DNA from: Oasisia sp. SBJ-2009
Taxonomy: Eukaryota > Annelida > Polychaeta > Sabellida > Siboglinidae
Length of the DNA: 64,000 nt
Assembly: GCA_964017155.1 (NCBI GenBank)
Contig: OZ024862.1
Coordinates: 43,896,719-43,960,718 of the forward strand
Direction: 5' to 3'
This document shows positions 39,024 to 50,900 of this stretch, in pieces. The position numbers were made by a program, and so were the translations under genes. Positions within the stretch are counted from its first letter, which is position 1. Every line of letters starts with the position of its first letter. The notes below the pieces were generated by a model that had not been told where the DNA came from, ran no database searches, and was given only the letters and a program-made list of their open reading frames with translations.

Positions 39024-39386
39024 TCACTTATTTAACATTCTGATTGCCACAAGCACAAAACTCCTGCTGTAGCGAGCCATTTTGCATTTTATGCAATGAT
39101 ATCTCCTTCGAGACGTAAGAACATGAAAATATATAAAGAGCTGGTGATCATATTCATTAGCGACAGCACGACTTTTCTTCAAAATTGCATGGTCGATTAT
39201 TTGGGACAGCATTGGCGTATGTAAACCAGTGATCTTGGCAGCAACGTGTGAGATTTTTAGAAGCCTGGCATGATTACCGATGAAAAGAGCAGGATAGTAA
39301 CAAGTACTGCAATAGACTATGAGAGGCTCAATGATGCTATGGTAGAGACGTAGAAGACATTTTGGCTCAACGTTGAAAGCTCGCAA
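39024..39386 (-). pseudogene. LINE reverse transcriptase C-terminal fragment
   Basis: The minus-strand frame of 120 codons matches the C-terminal end of ORF2 of non-LTR retrotransposons. LRAFNV is followed by LYHSIIEPLIVYCSTCYY, then a conserved-spacing stretch with AAKITG, ILKKSRAVAN, HQLF, SRRRYHCIKCKMARYSRSFV and the terminal AIRMLN. This is the thumb and post-RT region seen in CR1/L2/RTE-like LINEs; endonuclease and RT catalytic motifs are absent. Upstream (above 39386) the frame meets a stop, and the continuation appears in another frame, so it is a 5'-truncated, frameshifted dead copy. Exact clade not determined. Confidence 0.8.
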
Positions 39387-39956
39387 CTTTCAAAGAACAT
39401 CAGATTATGTGCAGCATTCTTATGCTAATGTCTCAAATAATGAATCATGGATGTGTGTGATTTTGAAAATAAATGTACAGCTTACAATCAATGAATCAGC
39501 TTCATATTTATGCACTCATGACTAAAACTTGTTCCTTCAAATAAAAATAAAAACATGGGTTGTGGTATATATTTGGGATCTGAAATTAGTAGTGGACATG
39601 CAGCTGGAAAATAAAACATCATCCAGTAAGAGATAGTTTCTATTTCACGAGTAAGCTACAATTGAATTACCATTAGAGGTATGTGATGTGACCCATTCAT
39701 TATCCGTGACTAATATGATGACTAATGTGCTTCCATAGCAAGCAATGTGTGCAGTCTATTTACTGCTGTATTACCATAGCAATGCTTGATGATAAATATA
39801 TTGAAAACTCACCCTCTTGCAAGGAAATTGTGTTCAGTCTAATTGATATAAAACATTTATTCACTGAACCATTCATTGTCAGATGGTTCATTGTCTGTTT
39901 CTATTTCTCTATTGGTAGTGGTGTGTATTTTATACAACAGTGTGAATATATATTTT
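39387..39956. other. AT-rich intronic DNA, no gene recognised
   Basis: May include further degraded parts of the LINE immediately above 39386. The + frame at 39725-39958 has no domain. Confidence 0.4.
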
Positions 39957-40126
39957 AAAGAGAACATATTGTATGATTTAACTTACTTTGGAGCATAAAT
40001 TTGTCGATGAGTACGACGTTTCGACCCATCAGCTATGGGCCTTGTTCACGTACTGGTGAAGTAAGTTAAATCATACAATAAACCATTCTTGGAGCCGTGA
40101 ACATTATATTCAATAAAGAGAACATA
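39957..40126 (-). mobile_element. 146-bp insertion with hammerhead-like core, inverted repeats and 12-bp target duplication
   Basis: AAAGAGAACATA is repeated directly at 39957-39968 and 40115-40126, framing a 146-bp insert. Inside, 39967-39988 and 40059-40080 are perfect 22-bp inverted repeats (core GATTTAACTTACTT). Between them, on the minus strand, AGTAC (40050-40054) can pair with GTACT (40010-40014). Stem II is GGCCCA/TGGGTC (40036-40041 with 40023-40028) and is followed by GAAAC (40018-40022) and GTC. This matches the layout of the hammerhead ribozymes known in Penelope-like elements and retrozymes. The expected CTGATGA strand reads GTGAACA, so the core is degenerate and may be inactive. 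Confidence 0.65.
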
Positions 40127-42687
40127 GTTTACCCAAAATTGTTTAGACTGTATAAAAAAACGAATTATGATAAATAACAAATAAACAAATTACATCTAAA
40201 TTCAGGTGGGAATTATTATCATTATTAAATAGTAGTTCTTTCTGTAAAAAAATAATTAAATATGTCTTCTTTTTATATTTCTTTTTTATTTACTCCTGGA
40301 AAATATGTGCCTTATTTCTGATTTGACACTTTTATTCCCTTGCAAGACAATGTAGCATCTAGAAATGGCCTAGCTGTATGTTTTATTTAATCAACAATGC
40401 ATATATGCATTAAAATAAATGTTTCCTAGTTGTGCAACTTCAAAAAATATCATAAAAATTTAGGTTTATTTGAAAAGGTGTGGGCATATTAGTGTGGCCC
40501 CGAGTAGCTGCATCAATATTTTGCAGAAGCAGGCGCATAAGTGGATGTGTTTTTAGATGCCGTCTCCCGGTGACCCTTCAGGCATCGTCCACCTTGTTAT
40601 TAATGGTATGCAAGCGGCATTATTATTACTTAGAAGTTGCTCGTGTCAGATTTGATGAAATTTGCTCGGCGTGTTGGTCAGATAACCGAAGTGGACGTCA
40701 TGGAAAATTATCGATCTGCACTGGTTCATTGATCTACAGAGAACATTGGTCGCCAACAACTGTCCGAACATTAGCGTGTGCGTCTAGTTTCATCTGTGTC
40801 AGTTTGTTGGCTACAGATACAGGGACACTGGAGAGTGTGGGGTGACGGAGATGTCAGTCATCAGAGTCCTTGGTGTGCTCCTGTGGTTCTCCTACACCTT
40901 CAGCAACTAAAGGCTCAGACACTGCTGGGGCAAAGGGAGAACGCCATCCATCACTGCCAGAGCCAGCGCAACTGGCTGCAACAAAATGGCGCTAGATTGA
41001 TGGCAGCCAGGCCGACTTTGCTTCGTTTCTCACCGAGTCTCCCTCAGGTGTCTCAAGCGATGCTCCCCGTGAAATGGGATTTCACACCTCCGTTGTTTCA
41101 TGCGGGTCGTGTCGTTTACAAATGCGATCAGCTTGTCAGTTTTGATGTAGTGTTAATATTCGAAGTTTGACACCGTGATCCCCAATTGTCTTCATTACGG
41201 AGTTATTAATTATGTCTTCTCTTGTGGCTGACAAATTTGACAGGGTTACGGGTTTGCTTTTTGCTAAATGTTATCTTGTTTACATTGTGGAAGTTGCTGG
41301 ACTATAAATGTCTGTCTCTGATGCTTGTAGCTTTGGCTTGTCTCTTGTTTTAAGTCATATGCAAAGTTGTTCTGATATCTTATTGTTCCCACTCGCTTAC
41401 ATAAGCACACTAGTATACTGTTTAGAGGACTGGCTTTTATTAATCGTACAAAACCTTTTTAGTTGGTCTGATCCTCTTTTGTGAAGCAATTCCTTATGAT
41501 GGCTCTGTTGAAATGAGGAGGACTGACCAGCTACAACTAATGGCTGCTCCCCAATTTGCTGCTAAAATCCGTAAGCGGCTTGACCTACTTTCTTATCACA
41601 GTCTCGATTATTTTAAGATTATCCAGGCATGCCAGAATTTTGTTTCAGATTACTGAAAACATATCGTCTGTCAAAAGATACTTTCAGTCGGGTTACCATG
41701 ATAACTAGGTGTAACATAATAGTTTATGGTTAGTTACACGTACAGTTGTATTTGCTGCAGTCACTGGCACTGTCCCATGGATGAAGACAGTCTAGGTTGT
41801 CCAATTCATATCCTGTTTCTGTTATTTCAAAAGTTCATCCATTTTGTTCCCCCCACATTGCCTAAGGTTACTCAGTGTAACTGATGACTGCAGCAGTTCT
41901 ACAAATATGTGATGAAGTATATATCTTGAGTTTGGTTTAAGAACTCTCACCACACTTCTGTACACCCCTTTTTCCACCAACACTATTTGATACTTGTTTA
42001 TATGTTTAAAATGTTGTCTTATAATAAGGGATTGTGTAATTCGTAATATATGTGGTTGGAAATAAACAAATTAGTTACAACTTATTTACTTACTTACTCT
42101 CACAGAAGTTTAGATGCTGTTTTATTTGACATGCATGTCAAGTGAAGAGATTAGATTATGAAAATACACTGTTATTACTCTATAAGATACTCAAGTTAAT
42201 CTGTATTATCACTGACAGAATGTCCTATGGACACACCTCAGCTGTGCACATGGTGACTGGTGAATTTTTTAATGTGTGGGTTCCTTTGACAATGCACTAA
42301 CTTATGGCATTTATTTGATTCTTAGTGAAACAAATCTTTCTGTTTTGAATATAAGATTTATTCTGTGCTTGTGTTCCTGTAAGTTTGGTGTCAAATGGGG
42401 TGGAACAAGAAGATATTTCATGTTGTTCTCGTCTTGTTGTCCCTATCATCAGGGGTGAGGGTGGCCATGGTTACTGTCATCTTTTCTTCGTCTTTTCTTT
42501 CATTGCCTCACTTTTCTCTCACTGCGTTGTCTATAGACAGCCTCCAATTCCTCCTATCTTTTGCAGTTGTTCTCCATTCTCCTCCCACTCTTTCCAGATC
42601 TCTCTTAACGCATGTTTTGCACAAATTATATCTTGCACCTAAGACATGTGACATGAGTTGGTGAATGTGTTGGTGTCTGTGTTGTAG
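40127..42687. other. end of the large intron, with a CpG-richer block at about 40480-41130
   Basis: 40480-41130 contains more CpG and AATGGCG-type sequence, with two overlapping + frames (40480-40845, 40778-41170) that I cannot assign. The region before the exon at 42688 has TTGCAGTTG- and pyrimidine-rich parts and the acceptor GTGTTGTAG. No other exon was recognised. Confidence 0.4.
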
Positions 42688-42760
42688 GGCTACACACCTC
42701 TCCACCTGGCCACGATGAACAGACACGAGCCCGTCATCGAGATGCTTGTGCAAGTCTACG
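42688..42760 (+). CDS. sowah: SOWAH-family ankyrin-repeat protein, second ankyrin exon
   Basis: This 73-bp exon encodes GYTPLHLATMNRHEPVIEML followed by VQVY and one leftover base. It is a second ankyrin repeat: TPLHLA is the conserved turn, and VIEMLVQVYG forms the second helix and its exit. The acceptor is GTTGTAG and the donor is TACG|GTAAGT. It enters in phase 0 and leaves in phase 1, matching the next exon, which starts GA and completes a glycine codon. The preceding intron is about 25 kb and the following one about 4.6 kb. Splice signals on both sides and frame continuity across three exons make this a real exon and not a chance ORF. Confidence 0.9.
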
Positions 42761-44602
42761 GTAAGTCAGTCACGATGACACACCTACTGGAGGGCACAGA
42801 GCACTGTTGATTTTCCCATTGGCGGCCATGTTAACATTTTGTCAGATTACAAGGAAACTGGACCTGAGAATGTTTTAATTTTAACACAGTCATTGCATTC
42901 ATGTCACTGATATGCTGATCAAATTTCGTCAAGAAAGCATATCTCACGTTCTCTTAAAATGCATGCATGTGTACTGCCTCTCAATATTGACCAAACTGAG
43001 CATGCTTTTCTGCAACCGCAGTGTCATTTAAGAAAAAATGGCTAAAAATCACTACTATAGTCTGCCTAACATGCGCCATTGCACTGCAGATACATCATAG
43101 CACTGAACATACTAGTATGCCTGCCCTACTGTACTCATTTCACATAAAAAGAATTTTTCAAAAATCTCATATGACACAAATATTAAGGTACTACATTCGT
43201 ATGGGTCACACCAGGAAGTCTGACTGTGCACTGACCCCTGGAATGCTTCACTGGGATGTTGCCCATTCCTGTTGGACTGGACTAATGGTGGCACACTTTG
43301 AGCAATTACAGGTGATCAGTAGGAAGGCTAATCACAATGCTGTGTCTAATTGACACACAGACTTTGGCTGAGGGCGGTCTTTGTCATTACACTAGGCGAT
43401 TTTGTACTTGTGTTAATGGCCGGAGAGAGACGGCTAATGAGGCCTGCTGGGAAGCTGACTGTTTGACTGGGCACTGTGTGAGGTGGCGAGGTCTTCTGTG
43501 TTGAATCGGTTGAAAGATTATCCCAGAAAGTTACTGTAGAAATGGCAGTAATGAAATGAAACGTGACAGAATGAAAACGTTTGTCTGTTTCAAATCACAT
43601 ATTTATTGTTTCACATCTTAAAATGATATCAGACTACCAAGTATATGTATGCATGTGTGTGTTTGTTTGCATGCAAGAGTATAGTTAAAACAACTTACAG
43701 ATGATTTCTGAAGAACAAGACCACTTTTCTTAAAGCAATGTTTCCTGCTCACTGAAAGCAGTCTATCCTACTCTTGGGCATAACTAGATGGCAATGAAAC
43801 TGTTGCCACATATGAAGAAACTCCCTGTTCTACAAGATCACATGTTGAATGCATATCATAGATCCTGCTGAGGGCCTCGCGCTGAAGGATTGCGTATGAG
43901 CAAACCAGAAGACTTACACGGTGTTGACACATGCTTTATTGCAGACAAATTGTGATCACTCCAGTTTACGCAAGTGTGGTTTTATGGCCTGGGCCATGCA
44001 CGAGGCATATAAATATGGCTGTTTGATTTCACAAGGGACACCGTCCTCCTTACACTAATGCTCCGTGGTCATAAGTGTGTCGCTCTGGTGTCTCGGTTGA
44101 CGTCCTTGTACCAGTGAAATGATCCCTTTGAGTCACCGTGTCGTGATTAACTAAAACCAGCCCTGATTCACAATCATCTCTTTGAAATGGATTTGACGAT
44201 TCGTTGAGTGTCACAGAACTCTGTTGAGTGTCGTGAATCTCTTTCGAGAGTTGCAAATCTCCTTTGAGTGTCGCAGTTCTTCGGTGCTAATACATAATCA
44301 CTTTTGTGGCAGTTTCTTGGTCGGACGAGATGTGACTGACAGTCCCACAGCGACTGGATACGGCAGTAATGGCTTGTGTCACAAGGACTAATGCCGTGTA
44401 CATGTCTTATGGCCAGTTTCACTGTTGTCTTGACATCACAAGTGATGTCATTGAATAAGTGGAACAGTTTGCCACCATGTTCTAAGGCTTATTGTGGTTC
44501 AGAGGTGTTCCATTTCAAATACAAATGCCTGGAAGCAACGTGTCTCCATCGGATACTTGTAACTCACCAGTACTGTGATATTTCATTTGCTTATCCTTGT
44601 TC
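42761..44602. other. intron between the second ankyrin exon and the SOWAH signature exon (first part)
   Basis: No coding signal. Degenerate copies of TTGAGTGTCGCAGAACTC occur about four times at 44195-44290. Frames at 43021-43353 and 44174-44422 have no domain. Confidence 0.45.
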
Positions 44603-44812
44603 TTCCTACCCCCTACTCCCTATCCCTATCCCTACTCCCTACCCATACTCCCTAACCCCTACCCATACTCCATACCCCATACCCCATACCCCTACCCCCT
44701 ATCACTACCCCCTACACCCCCATACTCCCTACCCATACTCCCTATCACTATCCCTACCCCTTACCCCTACTCCCTACCTCGTACCCCTACACCCACGCCT
44801 AACCCCTGCCCA
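44603..44812. repeat. (CCCTAC)n/(CCCATAC)n C-rich degenerate repeat
   Basis: Mixed CCCTAT, CCCTAC, CCCATACT units over about 210 bp. It resembles degenerate telomeric CCCTAA only superficially; exact CCCTAA units are rare (one at about 44651 and one at about 44798). Confidence 0.9.
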
Positions 44813-45318
44813 CCCATCTACTTGCCCTTCCAATTATCACCTTGTCCTGATAGGGAAATGATAATCCAGGCCATAAAGCCCCCCTTAATGTTTTTATTCG
44901 TTTAAATATTCCATAATGATGAGAAGTTGTAGAATTTCAATAAAACTGGTAAAGGAATACTGTAACATAATTTACAGTGTGTTTGCTCAGTAACAGTAAC
45001 CTAACGATTCACACTGCACAGAACATAATGTAGTATGTTTTTCACTTGTGGGTTCCTGGGCGGATCACAGAGTTAGATCATTAATCTTTCCCCTATAGAC
45101 GTGTTCTATTTATATCTATGGGGTGGATATACTGGAGGGAGACTCTCCCAGGTGACCCTCCTTCCCAGTCAGTGGCAAGTCATGTGACTTGATGATGATT
45201 AAGCAGAATGGGGCACAAGGGGAATTAATGAGGAGGCAGATTACACCTTTCTCCAGTGCCTAATCATCAGACATTTCCTCCTACTAAGCACTGTGTGGGA
45301 TGCATGCACTCTGTTCCG
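44813..45318. other. intronic DNA, nothing recognised
   Basis: AT-rich intron-like sequence without coding or repeat structure visible by eye. Confidence 0.4.
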
Positions 45319-45320
45319 TG

Positions 45321-45388
<68 letters not shown>

Positions 45389-45398
45389 TGTGTGCATG
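45319..45398. repeat. (TGCG)n microsatellite
   Basis: About 18 TGCG units, then TGTGCATGCATG. Alternating purine-pyrimidine CpG-containing DNA of this kind can adopt Z-form. Confidence 0.95.
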
Positions 45399-45837
45399 CA
45401 TGTATGTTTGCATTGCCCTCACTGTGATTACACGAATGCCTTCTTTGCAAACTGAAATCACTGTGTTGTCAGCAGGAATTGTAGTATTGTTAAACAACAT
45501 TAAAAGAGTAAATAAATAGTTTGTGCCGAAAACGTCAAATTCTTTTAATATCTCGGGTGTTTATTTATATAAGTGATGATGTTGGGATGGGCTAGCCATG
45601 TCTCTTAACCAGTGGTTTAATTATAATTATAGGACCATGAAATATACATCAAAAACCAGGCAATAATTGTTTTTAGTTTAATTATACTGCTACTAATAAT
45701 AAGACAATAACTTTTATTGGGCCTAAATCCTTGAAAATCAAGCTCAGAGGCTCTTTTCACTAAACACCAGGACATTTTTTGTTCAACTTAAGATTTTCGT
45801 CTGAACTTGATCAGTATTCAGAGATTTAACCATATCT
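45399..45837. other. intronic DNA, nothing recognised
   Basis: AT-rich, no coding or repeat structure visible. Confidence 0.4.
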
Positions 45838-46045
45838 CCTCTCTCTTTCCCCCTTTCTCCCTCTCTCTCTCCTCTCTCCTCACTCCTCTCTATCCTCTCT
45901 CCCTCTATCTCCCTCTCTCTCTCTCCCTCTATCTCCCTCTCTCTCTCCTCTCTCTCTCCCTCTCTCTCCCTCTGACTCTCTCCCTATCTCTCCTCTCTCT
46001 CCTATCTGTTCTCTCTCTCTCATCTCTTTCTCTCTCTCTCTCCTG
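45838..46045. repeat. polypyrimidine (CT)n/(CCCTCT)n tract
   Basis: About 200 bp of C/T on the + strand with a few A interruptions. It is similar in composition to 22090-22462. Confidence 0.93.
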
Positions 46046-47332
46046 TAGTGTTCTCCAGAATCACGTCCCAATTAGAATTTAGACAGTGCTCATTTAATTT
46101 AATTCCTGTTTAGCCCACAACCACCTGGATGGATGGGAACAGTTTGGTGTTGATTGGGTGGCAACTGTCACTTTCTCTCCTTCCCAACTTGTCTTGTGTT
46201 GTGTTGACTCTGTGCTCCAGTCGGACAAGTGGACACTGTGAGTCACACACCCTCTCCCCAGGGCCCCTCTCGCAAGGCAATCTGTCCCTGCATTTCTGCA
46301 GAATATTAACTAATGAATATTAGTTTTAATAGATGAACTCTCCGCGGCCCAACGATGCTCTCGTTTATCACTGTCTGTTGTGTTAGCGCCTCCCAGGCTG
46401 TGATTAACTGTCTCTCGTGTCAGACAATGTTAATTAATGAGACAGTGGGCTGGTGACTGGGCCGACAGACTGTCACTTGGCTGGTGCTCTGGGTATCAGT
46501 GTCTCCCGCCTCCTGTGCAAGACGAGGTGTATATTCCTCCCATTGTCGTGGCTTCTATCTATTTTTCTCGTTTGTTTTTTCTTCATGCCGATTACAGAAC
46601 GAAGTTCCCATTGTCTATTACACACCACAGATATATATCATGGACTCCTTTGAATAGTTTATGTGTGTATGTTTAAATGCGTATTTATTTTATTTGATGT
46701 TTACTTGTTAGGAGGATAACGTATAACTTTGTAGGCTTTGGAAACTCCATGGATGGCATCCGTTGATGTTTTAGCAATTAATATGTTTAGTTTCTATCAT
46801 GATGCTAAGTGTTTTCCCAAATTGTTTGGTGCTATACATAGGACTATACATGGAATTTATCTCTGGTAGATGTTAAATGTATGAATCTTTTAATAATCAG
46901 TCTTAATTGTACTGTACTACTTTTTATATCGCTATAAAGATAATCTTACCTACAAATATGTTGATGGATGTTCACAGGAATATTTTTTTGCTCTGAATCT
47001 GAATGTGATTGTGTGATTACAGTTTGAAAATTATGGAAGCTTAAACTTGCAATGGAACTTGATATTTTTTGCATCAACATCCGTAAAGGTGATATGGAAT
47101 TTATTGTAAATTTCTTACAATGTATGCATAAGGGTGATAATATTATCAGGTTTAGAGATCTGAGTTCGCAATCAATAGACTTCATAATCGGCCCATAACT
47201 TGAGAAGATCATTTTGTTTATGTATACAAAGTTTCAATGAAATTGAAAAATGAATTTTACTTTGTCTTTAAGTTTCGTGCATCTGGGTAGATAACTACTG
47301 ACAATTGAGTCTACCTTTGTCTCTGTCTACAG
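46046..47332. other. intronic DNA with a modest CpG-richer part at 46320-46560
   Basis: The segment around 46320-46560 has homeobox-type TTAATTAATGA and CCGCGG. The last bases, CTACCTTTGTCTCTGTCTACAG, form the acceptor for the SOWAH signature exon. No further exon was seen. Confidence 0.4.
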
Positions 47333-47556
47333 GAGCCAACCCCAACATCAGAGACTACAGCGGCAAGAAGGCAAAGCAGTATTTATCGAATACCATGTCA
47401 AGCCACACGCAACGTAAGAGTTTATCCTCACCCATCACTGACCTTGACCTGCATCCCAAGGTCATTGATCTGCATCCCAAGGTCACTGACCTGCCCAGCC
47501 CTCTGGTTCCATCCCAGAAGTCTCTGGACGAGGTGACTTCTGCGCCTGTTGACTGA
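47333..47556 (+). CDS. sowah: SOWAH-family protein, third exon with two possible ends
   Basis: After an acceptor in a pyrimidine-rich tract (CTGTCTACAG) the exon reads GANPNIRDYSGKKAKQYL (first G shared with the previous exon), the diagnostic post-ankyrin signature of SOWAH proteins, then SNTMSSHTQ. Two ends are possible. A donor-like AAC|GTAAGA lies at 47413/47414 and leaves phase 1, which fits the micro-exon at 57046. Without splicing there, the frame stays open for 47 more codons, with a 21-bp duplication (DLHPKV twice), and stops at TGA 47554-47556. The read-through part is proline- and serine-rich, has no recognised domain and contains five nuclear-receptor half-sites, so it may be intronic. 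Coding to 47413 is firm; 47414-47556 is uncertain. Confidence 0.85.
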
Positions 47557-47813
47557 CCACAGCTTACTAACGCATGAGTCGAGGACGCGTCCAACTAACA
47601 CCTGTAGAAGTTAACATCGGGGAGACCCGTGTCAAGTCGCTGCATTGACAAGTCGCCTCTCTAACATGCCCTCTAATAAGGTGCCATTTTGTCGGAAACA
47701 TTAACATCATAAAACAAACAAACAAAATATAAAAAGCACAAAAGTCAAAATTGTCACAACTGTATAGATTATACCACTATAGTATTATTGCTATTGTTGT
47801 CTAATCTGGTGCA

Positions 47814-47816
<3 letters not shown>
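47557..47816. other. possible 3' UTR of the read-through transcript
   Basis: If exon 3 ends at the TGA of 47556, this would be 3' UTR. No AATAAA occurs before the GT repeat; the first plausible AATAAA lies at about 48259. If the donor at 47414 is used, it is intron instead. Confidence 0.35.

Positions 47817-47912
<96 letters not shown>
47817..47912. repeat. (GT)n then (GTGC)n microsatellite
   Basis: About 30 bp of GT followed by about 16 GTGC units, uninterrupted. Confidence 0.96.
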
Positions 47913-50900
47913 TGTGTTTGAAACAATGTCCCAGACTATTTTTCTCAAATTCTGAAGGAAGACATCCCAGTTAGTTTTTCATTGTGTCAAATTTGTTTGT
48001 TCGTGTTGCACCAACAATGATGCTGTTGTATTTTATCACAGCAACTGACAAAAACATCATAAAATGGCCATTATTATGAAGGGGTCTTATGGAGGTGATT
48101 TGAAAAAGCATGCTCGCTAGAATAGTTTGAATTCTTCACCTGTGCAGTCTGCATATTATGGAGGTAAAAACTGATGTACGAATATGAAGGCTGTACAAGT
48201 TGAAGAATGCATGTTCATTACTAGATATAAATAGTTACATTTTATATACATTGCTACTAATAAAATAGATTATAGCAATTTTGAATGTGAAAGAACTGGA
48301 GCTATCGGTATTGCTGGTGGTACAACAACTCTGCCTGGTGTTGACGCAGGTTGGTTGGTAATAGTGTTAAAGTATTAAGAAAACGATTGTGTATTTTTCA
48401 TTATTTATTACGTGGGTATGTTTCATTGTTTCAGAGCTATTCAGATGCTTATTAAATATAATATTATTATGAAATGATAGTAGTGCTATTGCGAATGAGA
48501 TTAAAAAAAAAAAATTCATCAGGGTAAATATATTGTATCGCTGGCTGGCTCTGGTGAAACCACGGAATGTTTGTAGCTCCATGTTGACATGATAACAAAC
48601 TATTACTCAAACATATCATAAAATAATTGAAAGATAGCATGCCACTGCAGATATGGATGTGGTTGTGATTTTCATGATTTCATCGAGCCACTACAGATAT
48701 GAATCCAGGTTGTGATTTTCATAATTTCATCAGTGTATAAATGCAAAATTTATCTTTTATTTAATAGGTAAATATAACATTTATATACGATATCACATGC
48801 AGGGGACAACGCCCTTTTGTTTTGTTGCCTTTCCGTTAGTATCTGTAGATATTGGGCTAAATAGATGAGTAGATGATGCAGCAGGCTGGGGCCAATCTCG
48901 TTCCTGCAGCCACAGAATGTTTGTGGTGTGATGTTGACACATCCGGTGAGTTGTGCCAAGTGGATGGGGGAGGGGGCAGGGGGGAGGGGTAGGGGGGAGG
49001 GGGAGGCAGCGAGGTGGTCCAGGTTATTTACGTAAACTTGTCTTACAAGCACGCCAACCAGTCGAGTTTTTACATCTAAATGTGGCCCCTGCACTAGTGC
49101 CTGTACATGTACGTGCATTGGGAGCAGAAGTTGGGTGTAGCTGCTGGCATTAATCCTCACACTAAACTTCTGCTTTGTCTAATCCAATCCAGTGGCCATC
49201 ATTGCATGTTCTGGGTTGTTTATATATGCATGTATTGGATGAAAGTAGCGTGGTTTTGTATACACATTTGATAATAAGATATAATTATAATTTTAGGATA
49301 TTTAACATGATCAAAGGGGCATCAGTCTCACTGCTGTGTTTATCATTGCTACTATATAACTATTTCTGCTTAATACCATCTTACATTTAATTTAAATGTT
49401 GAATTCTTCATGGGTAATATGTATATAAAAATATATTATACAGGTAATATTTAATATAAATGAATTACTTTTTAGTATATGTGCTATTGTAGAGCTTGTT
49501 TTAGTTTGAATAGTTATATTATTAAGTATATTTACATATTTTCATACTCCAGCAACTGCCTGTAAAATAACTATTTACAACATTTTATCATAATGTTACA
49601 CATATATTGTTATGCTCTACCACGTGGTTGTGATATTCCTGGCAATTGTCCAGTGCAGTTTCGCAGGTCGAACATTTTCTCAACATCTCTGTGATGACAC
49701 TGCAGCATTTCAGTTGTCAAATTTCACTGTTATGGGGTAACAAAATAAATAAAATTGTATGTGATGCCAATTCTTTGAATTTCTTTTTTATATCTACATC
49801 TGTATAGTACGTTGGCCGATCAATATTGATCATTGACCAACGGTTTGTTCATTGGCAGAAAGCAGAAAAATTATACAAAACAATTGAAGCAATAAAAAGT
49901 AGAGAAGAAATAAAGAAAAAGAAAGTATACAAAAAGCCAGAAGTAGGAAAAGAAGAAAGACAAGGTTTTCGTAGTCGTTTTCAGGTATTGAGTTGTTGTG
50001 AAATGTTCATTAGTTAATTTTATGTAGTGATAGTTTTCTTGTGCCAGTTTAAATTTTGTTTGAACCTGCAAAACAATAACAAATTCATTCATACAACGAT
50101 ATATAGATAAATAATACATTATTAATCACCACAGTGAAATTGCATTATTGCCTGTGTACAATTAAAAACAGTAATAAATAAATATAAATGTAATCGGATG
50201 TCGTTTTGCCATAGCATTATACTAAATTGTATAGTATTATTGCCATTACAAGTGTACCCGATTTTATCTTGAAATAATAATAAATAAAACACGTTTTAGA
50301 ATATTTTGTAATTTAAAGGGTATGGTCTTTTTAACAACTCAAACAACATAACAAAATGTAATGTTTGCACAAGCGTATATTCATTAGAAATATATCTCTC
50401 AACATTTCACAGTACATTTATATTACCAATTAACCACAACACACAGTGTATTAAAATGTTGTGCTGAGCTACAGGCAGTTTGCCATTTGTTGGAGGTCCA
50501 CGGAAAATCAAAGAGTAAAAGATATAATTTATATTGGGTGGAAGGATGAAGCTTATCTTTGTGACAACTTCAGATCTGCTGGACTGTGTGTGAACCTAGA
50601 GAGTAGATTGAGCCTGACATTAAGGCGAACTAATACATGTCTAGTATTATCAGCAGTAGACTTTATTGATGTATTGGATTTCACTTAACTGTGATAAAGC
50701 TGAGCCTAATCAGATCTAATAAATTTTACTTTCAATTTGCCTTGCACATTTCAAAGTCTTGTGACAGAGGACTACTAATCATTTGTTCAATCTCGTCAGT
50801 GGGGGACTTCAAGTAAATGTCAATGGAAGTGTAGAATTTATATTAATGAATTAAAACTGTGTTTGGTTTGATATATAAAATACAATGCTGTGCGTGTGTA

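Noticed and set aside
44603..44812. Interstitial telomeric repeat
   Set aside because: Units are mostly CCCTAC, CCCTAT and CCCATAC; exact CCCTAA units are too few.
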